This document shows, piece after piece, positions 59,401 through 64,000 of a stretch of DNA of 64,000 bases. The DNA is from Norana najaformis (lineage: Eukaryota; Annelida; Clitellata; Crassiclitellata; Hormogastridae), in contig OZ029929.1 in assembly GCA_964023275.1 (NCBI GenBank), positions 3,909,844-3,973,843 of the forward strand. Reading direction: 5' to 3'. Under the pieces are notes generated by a model. It did not search any database. It was given only the letters and a program-made list of their open reading frames with translations, and was not told the DNA's origin. The position numbers and the translations under genes were made by a program. The first letter of the stretch is position 1. Each line of letters opens with the position of its first letter.

Positions 59401-60921
59401 TTCAAGGTATTAGGGCTGTTCTATTTGGGTGCCTCTCATCAGACCTTGCCAGTCCAAGTTCCTTAGTCAACAGGAAACCAACCCTCAGTAAGGGTGCTGG
59501 ATTTGATGTCATTTAGTTCAGTTAAAATGATTACTAGAGAAATGTGCTGGTTGAACCCCACCACACCTCTCTCAAGGATGACTCGTCAAGTGTTGTTCAA
59601 CAGAAGACTGTTGTGGCCAGAATTCCCCCATTCATGTATGAGCACTGTCTGATAATAATGCCCAGCAGTTTTAGTTTACTTCCTCTATATTTTTGTCTGG
59701 TTGTCTAAACTATATTGCTCTAATCCACAGCAGACTGCTCCAGACAAACTAAGGATTAAAGGAACAGTGTCTGGTGTTACAAGAATTGCTTCTGAGAGTC
59801 TTACCATTCTTTTCATGTGGTAATTTAATTTAGGATTTTGCACTTGCACAGGTGAAGAATGACTCCTGTAGAAAATAATTTGACCAATGCGGCACAGAAG
59901 CCGACTGGATAGAGCGCTTGGCTTGTAATGCGGGGAGTACAGGTTCGAGCCTCCCCTTAGACAGTGACTGCATAGGAACCTTGAGCAAGTCCTTCACTCA
60001 CAACTGCTTCATGCCTTAGATTCAGATTTACTGACCTTGCACACGTAATAAATGCGAAATAATAATAATATAATATCTGCTACAGACTGTTGTGGATGAA
60101 TGTGCTGATGTCTTCCACTCTGATCCACCATCAAACAACTCCACTGGACCCAGTGATGACTTAAATGGCCTGCGAGATAGAATGAAAAAACTAGAAAAGG
60201 AGAATGCCAAGGTCAGTAGTCCAAGAGTTTATGCAGGAAGTTGAAAAGGTTATCTTTGATTCAAAAAATGTTATCTGCAAGGCTGAAATTTTAAGTTAGA
60301 ACTTTGATAAAGTTGGAAATTTCTTAAAGATTACAAGTAATAATTTCATATTGGACATCACAAATAACTATTTACAAATTCTATAGATTAGGTTATTTAT
60401 AATGTGTGTCTACTTAACTGTAGGCTTCACAGTGATTGACTGAAGGATGTTTTGTCTTTGCCCAAACAAGAATTCCAGCAGCAGCACAACCTTTCCAAAT
60501 AGGGGTCACTGCTTGAAAAACAATGACACTGTATGATTTTACATGTAATGGGAAAGCCCATTTAATAAATGACGAGGTACTTTTTGGCTGAAGCACAAAG
60601 ACAATAGCAGCAGGACAACTATTCTTTGTGTTATGTTGCATGATATTTGTCGGTTTCGTGAGACACCATAACTTAAGACTTGGATGCAGCTGGAAAAAGG
60701 ATGATGAAATATTATTTCTAAAAGTGCCACAGTAGAAAATTATAATTTTGTGACTTAGCTGTGACCCTTTGTCAAAAATTGCTTTTGTGACTTTTTAGCT
60801 GCACCTACAATTACAAGAAAGATCGGCCATCATTGAAGCACAGGCCAGAACGATTCTTGAGATGCAGTCAAGACTTGATAAAGCAGATGGCTTGGGAAAT
60901 AAAGCAGCTGACACATCATGA
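41029..60921 (+). CDS. NEK9: NEK9 (NIMA-related kinase 9) gene, span of all coding exons
   Basis: Twenty-three supported exons encode about 880 residues, close to the usual 950-980 of this family. Order: NIMA-type Ser/Thr kinase domain (exons 1-8), linker (exon 9), RCC1-type seven-bladed beta-propeller (exons 10-18), linker, and a C-terminal coiled coil (last two exons). Kinase landmarks are present: [11 protein letters not shown] loop, VVWKEID lysine, HRDIKTLN catalytic loop, LGDFGISK, and [10 protein letters not shown]. In animals NEK9 is activated in mitosis, activates NEK6/NEK7 and acts in spindle and centrosome assembly. The NEK9 identity, as opposed to NEK8, rests on the [12 protein letters not shown] and WLK..L..AEFIP motifs and the C-terminal coiled coil. 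Exon coordinates are manual predictions; the exon 19-20 phase does not match (see exon 20). Confidence 0.92.
41272..41495 (-). mobile_element. tRNA-derived SINE B, copy 2, in NEK9 intron 1
   Basis: Shares GAGGTCCTTCACCACTGCTG, GAGGTCCCCG and AAATCTCTGAAATAAGCCAC with the copy at 13062-13277. More decayed. Confidence 0.6.
41588..41692 (+). mobile_element. LINE family X 3' fragment
   Basis: ATCGATTTTGTTTTGACTGA, AAGCTGGTTCCCGTGATTTA and a terminal AAGATTATGATTATT match the end of the 5890-6205 type. Confidence 0.7.
41930..43507 (+). mobile_element. CR1/L2-clade LINE, reverse-transcriptase ORF, inserted in NEK9 intron 1
   Basis: A nearly 500-residue open frame (41970-43466) carries reverse-transcriptase blocks: [77 protein letters not shown] and the catalytic YADD ([12 protein letters not shown]). 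The C-terminal [17 protein letters not shown] and [19 protein letters not shown] blocks are those of CR1/L2 elements. The apurinic endonuclease is missing, and the first ~30 residues need a frame change near 42040, so this is a 5'-truncated insertion. The 3' UTR is short and ends (ACAATT)n at about 43505. The ORF is intact enough to suggest recent insertion. Same strand as NEK9. Confidence 0.9.
43705..43882 (+). CDS. NEK9: NEK9 exon 2: kinase N-lobe
   Basis: Acceptor ATTTTCAG. Encodes [20 protein letters not shown] (catalytic Lys in VVWK) and [19 protein letters not shown] ending EMEYAN(G). The donor after AATG is GTTTGT, a weak match, but phase 1 joins exactly to exon 3. Confidence 0.88.
43890..44690. 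other. NEK9 intron 2, no further feature
   Basis: AT-rich intron sequence with an AATAATTAAAATAATAATT stretch near 44262-44290. No repeat family recognised. Confidence 0.5.
44696..44819 (+). CDS. NEK9: NEK9 exon 3: kinase helix region to catalytic loop
   Basis: Encodes (G)[17 protein letters not shown], then [17 protein letters not shown] and the first two bases of Arg of the HRD motif. Donor CACAG|GTCAGT. The HRD is split by the intron. Confidence 0.88.
44825..44935. repeat. (CTC)/(CTG)n and (TCA)n microsatellite
   Basis: Imperfect CTCCTCCTC repeats then CATCATCAT just downstream of exon 3. Confidence 0.9.
45005..45110 (+). CDS. NEK9: NEK9 exon 4: HRD/DFG activation segment
   Basis: Encodes (R)[35 protein letters not shown]. 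Asp of HRDIKTLN and Asp of DFG are present, so the kinase should be active. Donor TCC|GTAAGT, phase 0. Confidence 0.92.
45430..45479 (+). CDS. NEK9: NEK9 exon 5: activation loop/P+1 segment
   Basis: A 50-base exon encoding [16 protein letters not shown](L). Acceptor TAACTGCAG, donor CT|GTAAGT, phase 2. Confidence 0.9.
45597..45672. repeat. (CTGT)/(CTGC)n microsatellite in NEK9 intron 5
   Basis: TCTGTCTG and CCTGCCTG repeats. Confidence 0.92.
45680..46435. other. NEK9 intron 5, no further feature
   Basis: Imperfect CAGCAG-type text (about 46010-46110). No gene or repeat family recognised. Confidence 0.45.
46440..46521 (+). CDS. NEK9: NEK9 exon 6: kinase C-lobe (helix F)
   Basis: Encodes (L)[27 protein letters not shown] in frame; K-SD-WA-GC is the conserved helix F motif. 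Donor ACT|GTAAGC. Confidence 0.9.
46558..46700 (-). mobile_element. LINE 3'-end fragment in intron 6
   Basis: CTTTATATAGCACCGGTATG, GGCATCAGTGGGTAGCATTA and TTGTCCAAGATCGCATATG are a diverged form of the fragment at 52875-53165. Confidence 0.55.
46705..47360. other. NEK9 intron 6, no further feature
   Basis: No repeat or coding signal recognised. Confidence 0.45.
47365..47575 (+). mobile_element. LINE family Y 3' end in NEK9 intron 6
   Basis: CTCAGCTTAAACACAACCCA, GTCTTCTGGCAACTGGACTT, CATGGCATCGTTGGACAACC and GTGAATAACTGGTGCCCTGC, the same order as at 40150-40410. Confidence 0.78.
47644..47748 (+). CDS. NEK9: NEK9 exon 7: kinase C-lobe, GC donor
   Basis: Encodes [20 protein letters not shown] and [15 protein letters not shown]. 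To stay in frame with exon 8 ([12 protein letters not shown]) the exon must end at AAG|GCTAGT, a GC donor; no GT donor restores the frame. Confidence 0.82.
47755..48180. other. NEK9 intron 7
   Basis: Predicted GC-AG intron; no other feature seen. Confidence 0.5.
48188..48252 (+). CDS. NEK9: NEK9 exon 8: end of kinase domain
   Basis: Encodes [21 protein letters not shown](E), the DP..RPSA..LL kinase end motif. Donor CAGAGTAAG with GT at 48253, phase 2. Confidence 0.88.
48296..48312. repeat. (TC)n microsatellite
   Basis: Short CTCTCTCT run in intron 8. Confidence 0.85.
48525..48730 (-). mobile_element. Retroposon tail fragment(s) in NEK9 intron 8
   Basis: Plus-strand TAGTAATTGTAATTGTAATT followed by AATTTATATAGCATCCCTTC is the reverse complement of an (ACAATT)-tailed LINE next to the dispersed TTATATAGC string. 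Confidence 0.5.
48790..48895 (+). CDS. NEK9: NEK9 exon 9: kinase-propeller linker
   Basis: Encodes (E)[19 protein letters not shown] then [17 protein letters not shown]. Pro/Ser-rich, ending in the conserved VVTS.TSEV before the RCC1 repeats. Donor GAG|GTATGA. Confidence 0.88.
48905..49115 (-). mobile_element. CR1/L2 reverse-transcriptase relic in NEK9 intron 9
   Basis: The minus frame reads [16 protein letters not shown] then [20 protein letters not shown], the post-catalytic block (..L..AL..S.LDYCN..) of CR1/L2 reverse transcriptases. About 70 residues only, flanked by unrelated sequence. Confidence 0.7.
49233..49307 (+). CDS. NEK9: NEK9 exon 10: start of RCC1 propeller
   Basis: Encodes [17 protein letters not shown] then VKGRSALQ, the V..WGGG first RCC1 blade. 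Donor CAG|GTGAAG, phase 0. Confidence 0.88.
49310..50285. other. NEK9 intron 10, no further feature
   Basis: Non-coding; a TTAATTAATTAATTAA run at 49976-49992. Confidence 0.5.
50291..50353 (+). CDS. NEK9: NEK9 exon 11: RCC1 repeat
   Basis: Encodes [21 protein letters not shown], the V..G..H.AVVT....LYTW blade. Donor GCC|GTGAGT. Confidence 0.9.
50360..51030. other. NEK9 intron 11, no further feature
   Basis: AT-rich; no repeats recognised apart from a short AATAATAAATAATTAATAAT stretch at about 50960-50980. Confidence 0.5.
51035..51179 (+). CDS. NEK9: NEK9 exon 12: RCC1 repeat
   Basis: Encodes [18 protein letters not shown] then [18 protein letters not shown] and DDFTICLT. The GQLGHGD and SCGDDFT signatures are clear. 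Phase 1 donor ACAG|GTCAGC. Confidence 0.92.
51474..51645 (+). mobile_element. MITE-like element, copy 3, in NEK9 intron 12
   Basis: Starts CAGTGGCAGCTCCAGGATTG and ends GCTATAGCTAAATCCGCTGG; the internal GAGGGGTGCCACATTCTGG matches copies 1 and 2. Confidence 0.65.
51694..51891 (+). CDS. NEK9: NEK9 exon 13: two RCC1 repeats
   Basis: Encodes (D)[19 protein letters not shown], then [20 protein letters not shown] and [11 protein letters not shown](G). Donor TTTG|GTAAGA. Confidence 0.92.
51900..52375. other. NEK9 intron 13
   Basis: Contains a short TAATAATAATAG microsatellite (51928-51962); otherwise featureless. Confidence 0.5.
52383..52429 (+). CDS. NEK9: NEK9 exon 14: short RCC1 exon
   Basis: A 47-base exon encoding (G)[27 protein letters not shown] is a standard RCC1 blade edge. 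Donor CTG|GTATGT. Confidence 0.9.
52875..53165 (-). mobile_element. CR1/L2-like LINE 3' part in NEK9 intron 14
   Basis: On the minus strand the 5' part reads like ..[13 protein letters not shown]..., and the sequence ends in CTATAGAAGTTCTTAGATTA. It shares TTCTATAGCACCACTG and GGCATCAGT with 24264-24312 and 46558-46700. Confidence 0.65.
53265..53460 (+). mobile_element. LINE family Z 3' end whose (TTA)n tail forms the exon 15 acceptor
   Basis: CTTAAAACATTCCTTTTCAG (LKTFLFS-like end), GGTGCCCTTTTTTCGACCTG and TTACGGCGCTGTATAAATTG match 6690-6826. The TTA repeat at about 53419-53457 runs straight into TTAG, which is the intron 14 acceptor. Confidence 0.75.
53461..53616 (+). CDS. NEK9: NEK9 exon 15: RCC1 repeat
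   Basis: Encodes [20 protein letters not shown] then [20 protein letters not shown] and [23 protein letters not shown] is highly conserved in NEK9. The acceptor is TTATTATTAG (LINE-derived). Donor CAG|GTGAAT. Confidence 0.92.
53620..54045. other. NEK9 intron 15, no further feature
   Basis: No coding or repeat signal noted. Confidence 0.45.
54050..54275 (+). mobile_element. LINE family X 3' end in NEK9 intron 15
   Basis: CCCAAACATCACCCACTGTA, ATCTTGACCTGGAATTGAA, ATCGATTTTGTTTTGACTGA and a terminal ATTACAATTACGATTACGA, as at 5890-6205. Confidence 0.8.
54401..54509 (+). CDS. NEK9: NEK9 exon 16: RCC1 repeat
   Basis: Encodes [20 protein letters not shown] and [25 protein letters not shown] is the conserved blade motif. 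Acceptor TTTTATGTGAAG; donor GACT|GTAAGT, phase 1. Confidence 0.85.
54934..55260. repeat. 49-bp minisatellite, seven units, adjoining exon 17
   Basis: Units start with ATGAATTTCTC at 54934, 54983, 55032, 55081, 55130, 55179 and 55228, continuing GAAATATTTACTGCTATTTA and TGAAATATTTATTAAAG. The last unit stops about 15 bases before the acceptor of exon 17. Confidence 0.97.
55275..55436 (+). CDS. NEK9: NEK9 exon 17: RCC1 repeat
   Basis: Encodes (W)[19 protein letters not shown] then [20 protein letters not shown]. The acceptor TTTCTTTATCAAG lies just past the minisatellite. Donor GCAG|GTGATC. Confidence 0.9.
55440..55910. other. NEK9 intron 17, no further feature
   Basis: Contains a local inverted pair TCTGACCTCAACTTGAAAGT / TTGAAAGTTGAGGTCAGAAT overlapping at 55550-55578; otherwise featureless. 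Confidence 0.5.
55916..56092 (+). CDS. NEK9: NEK9 exon 18: last RCC1 repeat
   Basis: Encodes (D)[19 protein letters not shown] then [20 protein letters not shown] and [16 protein letters not shown] is a strongly conserved NEK9 signature. Donor GCAG|GTAGGT. Confidence 0.92.
56095..56935. other. NEK9 intron 18 with a LINE tail
   Basis: A retroposon 3' end lies at about 56440-56537 (GGTTCTATATAAATTTCTAA then (TTACAA)n). The remainder has CTTACCT-type short repeats (56560-56690) and no gene. Confidence 0.55.
56943..56999 (+). CDS. NEK9: NEK9 exon 19: end of propeller
   Basis: Encodes (E)[18 protein letters not shown]. (V)EKVL..KTIRS is conserved after the propeller. Ends AAAG|GTAGTA in phase 1, which does not match exon 20, so an intermediate exon or another donor is likely. 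Confidence 0.8.
57000..57485. other. NEK9 intron 19, possible undetected exon
   Basis: No exon recognised here, but the phase change between exons 19 and 20 requires either an extra exon of suitable length or a different splice choice. Confidence 0.4.
57490..57672 (-). mobile_element. tRNA-derived SINE, minus strand, NEK9 intron 19
   Basis: The complement begins GGGGCATGGTAGCCGACTGG, has GGTCCGAGCCTCCCCTTAG (B box) and ACTTTGAGCAAGTCCTTCAC, and ends in a TTATTATTA complement. Same family as 33137-33300 and 59889-60072. Confidence 0.8.
57777..57908 (+). CDS. NEK9: NEK9 exon 20: acidic/Ser linker
   Basis: Encodes [20 protein letters not shown] then [19 protein letters not shown] and DWLKA. 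It needs phase 0 at its acceptor (TTCGCAG), whereas exon 19 ends in phase 1. It joins exactly to exon 21 to give WLK(A)ELAEAEFIP. Donor GCG|GTCAGT. Confidence 0.82.
57912..58700. other. NEK9 intron 20, no further feature
   Basis: AT-rich; no repeat family recognised. Confidence 0.5.
58705..58785 (+). CDS. NEK9: NEK9 exon 21: conserved AEFIP motif
   Basis: Encodes [34 protein letters not shown] is conserved at this place in NEK9. Acceptor GAAACAG, donor CCA|GTTAGT, phase 0. Confidence 0.85.
58790..59725. other. NEK9 intron 21
   Basis: A long frame at 59068-59397 (about 109 codons, Ser-rich) has no recognisable domain. No repeat family recognised. Confidence 0.4.
59731..59766 (+). CDS. NEK9: Possible small NEK9 exon 22
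   Basis: An acceptor AATCCACAG and donor ACA|GTGTCT would bound a 36-base phase-0 exon encoding [12 protein letters not shown]. It keeps the frame whether included or skipped, and it is not conserved enough to judge by eye. Confidence 0.25.
59889..60072 (+). mobile_element. tRNA-derived SINE in a NEK9 intron
   Basis: Head GCGGCACAGAAGCCGACTGG, B box AGGTTCGAGCCTC, body GGAACCTTGAGCAAGTCCTT, tail (AATAAT)n. The tail ends about 14 bases before the acceptor of the next exon. Confidence 0.85.
60086..60211 (+). CDS. NEK9: NEK9 exon 23: start of C-terminal coiled coil
   Basis: Encodes [20 protein letters not shown] then [17 protein letters not shown]. The last third is heptad-like (L..RM.KLEKEN). 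Donor AAG|GTCAGT, phase 0. Confidence 0.85.
60592..60660 (+). repeat. Direct repeat, copy 1 (pair with 61176-61240)
   Basis: AGCACAAAGACAATAGCAGC through ATTCTTTGTGTTATGTTGC recurs downstream with several substitutions. The pair flanks the last NEK9 exon. Confidence 0.85.
60799..60921 (+). CDS. NEK9: NEK9 last exon: coiled coil and stop
   Basis: Encodes [20 protein letters not shown] then [20 protein letters not shown] and TGA at 60919-60921. Continues the coiled coil. Vertebrate NEK9 ends with a longer tail after its coiled coil; here it stops soon after. Confidence 0.85.
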   Translation: MHLQLQERSAIIEAQARTILEMQSRLDKADGLGNKAADTS

Positions 60922-61400
60922 TTCTCAAAAGGGCCTAGACAACGATGTCAGAACTATGGAAAAGTCAAGAAAATATTCGCACATCAGTCACAAAACTGCC
61001 CAGTGTGCACTGAAGTGTTGATGTCACGGGACCCTTCACAGCTGCACGTGCAGTTCAGACCACATTGCACGATGCTAAATTGTGACAGTTCTTGTCAATC
61101 CTTGTAACCTCCAGAGAGAATGTCCCTATGTAGCACTGCCACTTTAATGGAATGCAACAGAGCATTAATGTAGCACAAAGACAACAGCAGCAGGATAACT
61201 ATTCTTTGTGTTATGTTGCGTGATAGCTGTCTGTTCGTGACATTATTCTACAGAGGTCCCAGATCAGCCATTGCTGAAAGTCGACATTGTGTTCAAGCAG
61301 ATTACTAATATGTAGAATTGTTGGCCATCAGAGGCAGCTCTAGATAGAGGCCACTCAAGCAAAGGCATCACTCGTTTGCATACTTATTTAGAAACTTCTC
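60922..61400. other. Probable NEK9 3' UTR and downstream DNA
   Basis: Contains repeat copy 2 (61176-61240). An AATAAA hexamer is at 61815-61820; none closer was noted. Confidence 0.4.
61176..61240 (+). repeat. Direct repeat, copy 2
   Basis: About 65 bases matching 60592-60660 with roughly seven differences. Confidence 0.85.
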
Positions 61401-61406
61401 ACCTAG

Positions 61407-61607
61407 ACGGTCACATTCATTGAGCCCATAGTGGACCTGCATTGGTGGCAACTGGATGCCAGCTCAAGGTCGAGTGTGGGCCTAACAGATGTGACTATCG
61501 GGAAAGAAGGTTGGTCCCAAGGTCAATTCTTTAACTTCCCAACTTATGTTGACACTAATTTACTGACCCTGGAAGGATGGAGAACTGACTGGACGCCAGC
61601 TGGCAAG
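61407..61607 (+). CDS. Unrecognised candidate exon, 67 codons
   Basis: An acceptor TTCTCACCTAG and donor AAG|GTAATC bound exactly 201 bases with an open phase-0 frame reading TVTFIEPIVDLHWWQLDASS, then DVTIGKEGWSQGQFFNFPTY and LEGWRTDWTPAGK. The Trp-rich composition and clean splice signals look like real coding sequence, perhaps an extracellular domain. It is on the plus strand, opposite to the REJ-like exon, and is not part of known NEK9 proteins. I do not recognise the family. Confidence 0.4.
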
Positions 61608-61840
61608 GTAATCCAGCCAAATATTAACTGTCTCGATAGTGTTTAACTTCAATGTAACCTGCAAGTAGCCAAGCGTTTTGTCCTACAAGTGTCAGGGAAA
61701 GGCATCAAGTCGTAGATGTTATGTTGTCACTGCAACCAAAGTAATTTTCAACCACAAACCAGCAAGCATCTCACTAAACAATTACTAAGTATTAACACAT
61801 CTGCAATATTATGCAATAAATGGGTAACTTACGTTACTAG

Positions 61841-62021
61841 ACTAAATATGCTGACCCAAGACAACATGCGATTTTATCTCTAATGTGTAGACGGAATTGC
61901 TAAGTGTTCTTATCACCTATTCATTTGGTGTTTCGAACATTCATGCTGGAATGGATTAACCCTGCAGGTCAAAGGACGGGAGGCGGGGCCCTGTAGAATT
62001 AGTCTGTCTAGCCAAAAGCAA
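61841..62021 (+). repeat. Exact 181-bp direct repeat, copy 1
   Basis: Identical by eye to 63820-64000, from ACTAAATATGCTGACCCAAG to GTCTAGCCAAAAGCAA, 1979 bases apart. The second copy reaches the window end, so the true repeat may be longer. Confidence 0.95.
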
Positions 62022-63000
62022 TGTATAGCTACCTGATTCTTTGAAAGGCACTCCCAACCAACTTAAATGATGTTCGAGTTTCCAGTCTTCACTGGAAGGC
62101 TTGACTCGACTGTACCTGATGTTGCATGCTGTGTGTGTTGTATAGGTTTACACACTATACTGTGTGACCTGATGATGTTTCTGAAAACATAGCAGGATGG
62201 ACTAGTGACCACACGATGCCTTGATGAAACTGTGGTGCACTGGACTTAAGACAGACTTCCACCACTGTGTTTTTGGTTTGAATCCCAGTAACGGATGCAG
62301 TTCAGCCAAAGGGTCTGACAACCCCGGGATAACACATCCATGAGGACTATTGTTGACAAAGGTGCACAGAAAACCACAGACTACTTTGACAAATTATGAT
62401 TTGTTAAATCGTGTAAATGCCAAATGAAATATTCAAACTTTGCCTCTTCATTCTGAAAGACTTTATTTAATTTCTCAAGTTTTGTGTGAATTTTATCTGT
62501 GCATAAATAATTAGATAAGTTATCAAGAAAAAAAATGGAATCAGGCTGTCTAGTTCTGTTGTAGTTTTAGTTTCTAACAATCATTTAATTGCAGCAGGTG
62601 AGATGAAGACAGAAGCGCTTCCACTCAGCTTTGAAATCCGCTTTGTCACTGAAATCAACAACAAAAGTGATATTGCACTTCAAAATAGCATCAGAAAATG
62701 CTACCAGATCTACAATGCAAACTAAACACAGCACCCTGCAAATGCTGTTTGTGAAATTGTGCTATTACAGCACCTTCTTACAGCACCTTCATTCAGTGCC
62801 ACCTCTCCAGTTGCGTAAACAATGGTCCTCGCCATATACCATCTACTGTACAACACAGTTCTGCACTCAATCTCAAAGTACTTTACTCATTACCTATACA
62901 ACCATTACCACCAAGCAAAACATTGGCAAGGACCAGCCATTTAATTATATTGTCTTTTTCATTTTTGCAAATCTAAGGGATCATTTATAACTTATATTAA
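62022..63000. other. No gene recognised
   Basis: A 119-residue plus frame (62631-62990) is Thr/Ser/His-rich without a domain. Presumed intron of the minus-strand REJ-like gene or intergenic DNA. Confidence 0.4.
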
Positions 63001-63059
63001 ACAAATAACAGGAAAAAACTACACACGGCCATAGCAGGCTGACATCAAAAAGTCCTCAC

Positions 63060-63527
63060 CTGTGACTGTTACTTCATACACCTCTTCCCGATTTGTTATG
63101 AAGACATTTGGGTTGATAATAATGTAGCTCTCTCCATCTCCCGTCATCGAGTTCCTCTTCCAGTCGAAGGCCTGTATCGTGCAGTTGCTGCTCGTCGGAA
63201 GCACCTCCCAGACGTATCCCACATTCTCCGTTGCCAGACAGTTCAAGCAGTATGCCATGAGTACCAGCTCCTGATTTGGTTGAAGCTGGGACTCACAGTT
63301 CATCTTGCAGAATATGGTCATGCGTGGGACATCATGGCTAGTCAGCGCGATCAAACGCACCACCAATGCACAGTAGATTGGAGAGGTATAGTTGGGGCTG
63401 GACAAGTAGAGGTGGAATGTGTAATCCTCGGGCAACACTGCATGGACCAGAGTCACAGCAGAAAATTGAAGTTGAAACATGTTACCAAGAAGCAGACCAT
63501 GTCCAAAACAACCACCATCACGGGAAC
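63060..63527 (-). CDS. Polycystin-1/REJ-type extracellular exon
   Basis: A minus-strand acceptor TTTCTTTTAG and donor ACAG|GTGAGG bound a 468-base open exon. The reading includes TFHLYLSSPNYTSPIYCALV, then NCESQLQPNQELVLMAYCLN and YVWEVLPTSSNC, followed by FDWKRNSMTGDGESYIIINP and YEVTVTG. The order Y.W......DW...TGDG...I.I.P...F....Y...VTG is typical of the REJ (receptor for egg jelly) region of polycystin-1-family proteins, which act in cilia and in sperm. Only one exon lies in the window; upstream exons would be beyond 64000 and the gene is convergent with NEK9. Confidence 0.6.
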
Positions 63528-63559
63528 CTAAAAGAAAGCACAACTCAGTCCTCATAAGC

Positions 63560-63819
63560 AGAGAATTTTAACTGAATTACTTGTCTTAATATACTAAGAT
63601 ACAAGTAATTAGGTTAGGTAAGAGCATCTACCGAAGTCAAGGTTGTGGCTTTTGTTAAGGCCAAATAATCTAAGTTAAGTTATAACTTTCCAAAAGCAAT
63701 TAAAGGTCACAGCTTTCTATAAGTCCTTTTTAAAGCCGATGTAGGCAGTTTTCTGCAAATGAAGCTCATGCTTCTTTTTAAAGGCAGAAATAGGTCAGCT
63801 TTTTTGATTATAGGTCATC
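63560..63819. other. No gene recognised
   Basis: Imperfect TTAGGTTAGGTAAG and CTAAGTTAAGTTATAAC strings; probably intronic. Confidence 0.4.
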
Positions 63820-64000
63820 ACTAAATATGCTGACCCAAGACAACATGCGATTTTATCTCTAATGTGTAGACGGAATTGCTAAGTGTTCTTATCACCTATT
63901 CATTTGGTGTTTCGAACATTCATGCTGGAATGGATTAACCCTGCAGGTCAAAGGACGGGAGGCGGGGCCCTGTAGAATTAGTCTGTCTAGCCAAAAGCAA
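63820..64000 (+). repeat. Exact 181-bp direct repeat, copy 2 (runs off the window)
   Basis: Second copy of 61841-62021. The first copy continues into ATGTATAGCTACC after the matched part; whether this one does cannot be seen. Confidence 0.95.

Overview
The window is animal nuclear DNA. Its protein-coding genes are split by GT-AG introns of a few hundred to about 2,500 bases, and most of the remainder is retrotransposon debris, tRNA-derived SINEs, short DNA transposons, microsatellites and one large satellite. The gene families (NEK9 kinase, reeler-domain secreted proteins, a polycystin/REJ-type exon) together with CR1/L2-like LINEs, a 2A-like motif and LINEs of the restriction-like-endonuclease type suggest an invertebrate metazoan, probably marine and possibly an invertebrate deuterostome. 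The species cannot be fixed from the sequence alone.

Layout. 1-6.7 kb: simple repeats and transposon relics. 6.8-24 kb, minus strand: a tandem cluster of small secreted reeler-domain genes, represented by three first exons (8901-9084, 14797-14971, 23753-23939). The middle gene also shows exons 2 and 3, and a fourth-exon candidate lies at 6822-6873. Inside this cluster sit a 38-bp satellite of about 77 units (17264-20195) with higher-order structure, a 2A-like relic (about 20220-20480), and two neighbouring C-terminal pieces of R2-type LINEs (20905-21958 and 22089-23130) joined by a (TAA)n tract. 24-35 kb: no convincing gene, but a 991-bp non-autonomous hAT element (30587-31577) with an 8-bp target duplication, MITEs and SINEs. 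35107-36075: an intact last exon encoding a fibronectin III domain, one transmembrane helix and a long cytoplasmic tail. 36.6-38.3 kb: purine-rich DNA with long (ACAG)n and (ACAT)n arrays. 39659-39875: two interlocked inverted repeats.

41029-60921, plus strand: a nearly complete NEK9 orthologue with 23 well-supported coding exons. It has an N-terminal NIMA-family kinase domain, an RCC1 beta-propeller and a C-terminal coiled coil. Its introns hold LINE, SINE and MITE insertions. One LINE tail directly supplies the 3' splice site of exon 15, a 49-bp minisatellite abuts exon 17, and intron 7 appears to use a GC donor. Downstream lie an unrecognised plus-strand candidate exon (61407-61607) and a minus-strand REJ-like exon of a polycystin-1-type gene (63060-63527), convergent with NEK9. 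An exact 181-bp direct repeat (61841-62021 and 63820-64000) surrounds the REJ-like exon and runs off the window end.

The genes do not form a pathway. They are a local reeler family expansion, one cell-surface receptor exon, one mitotic/ciliary kinase and one polycystin-type exon. The most unusual material is in the repeats: the higher-order satellite and its apparent seed, the interlocked inverted repeats, and transposon tails that now provide gene signals (an intron acceptor and a stop codon).
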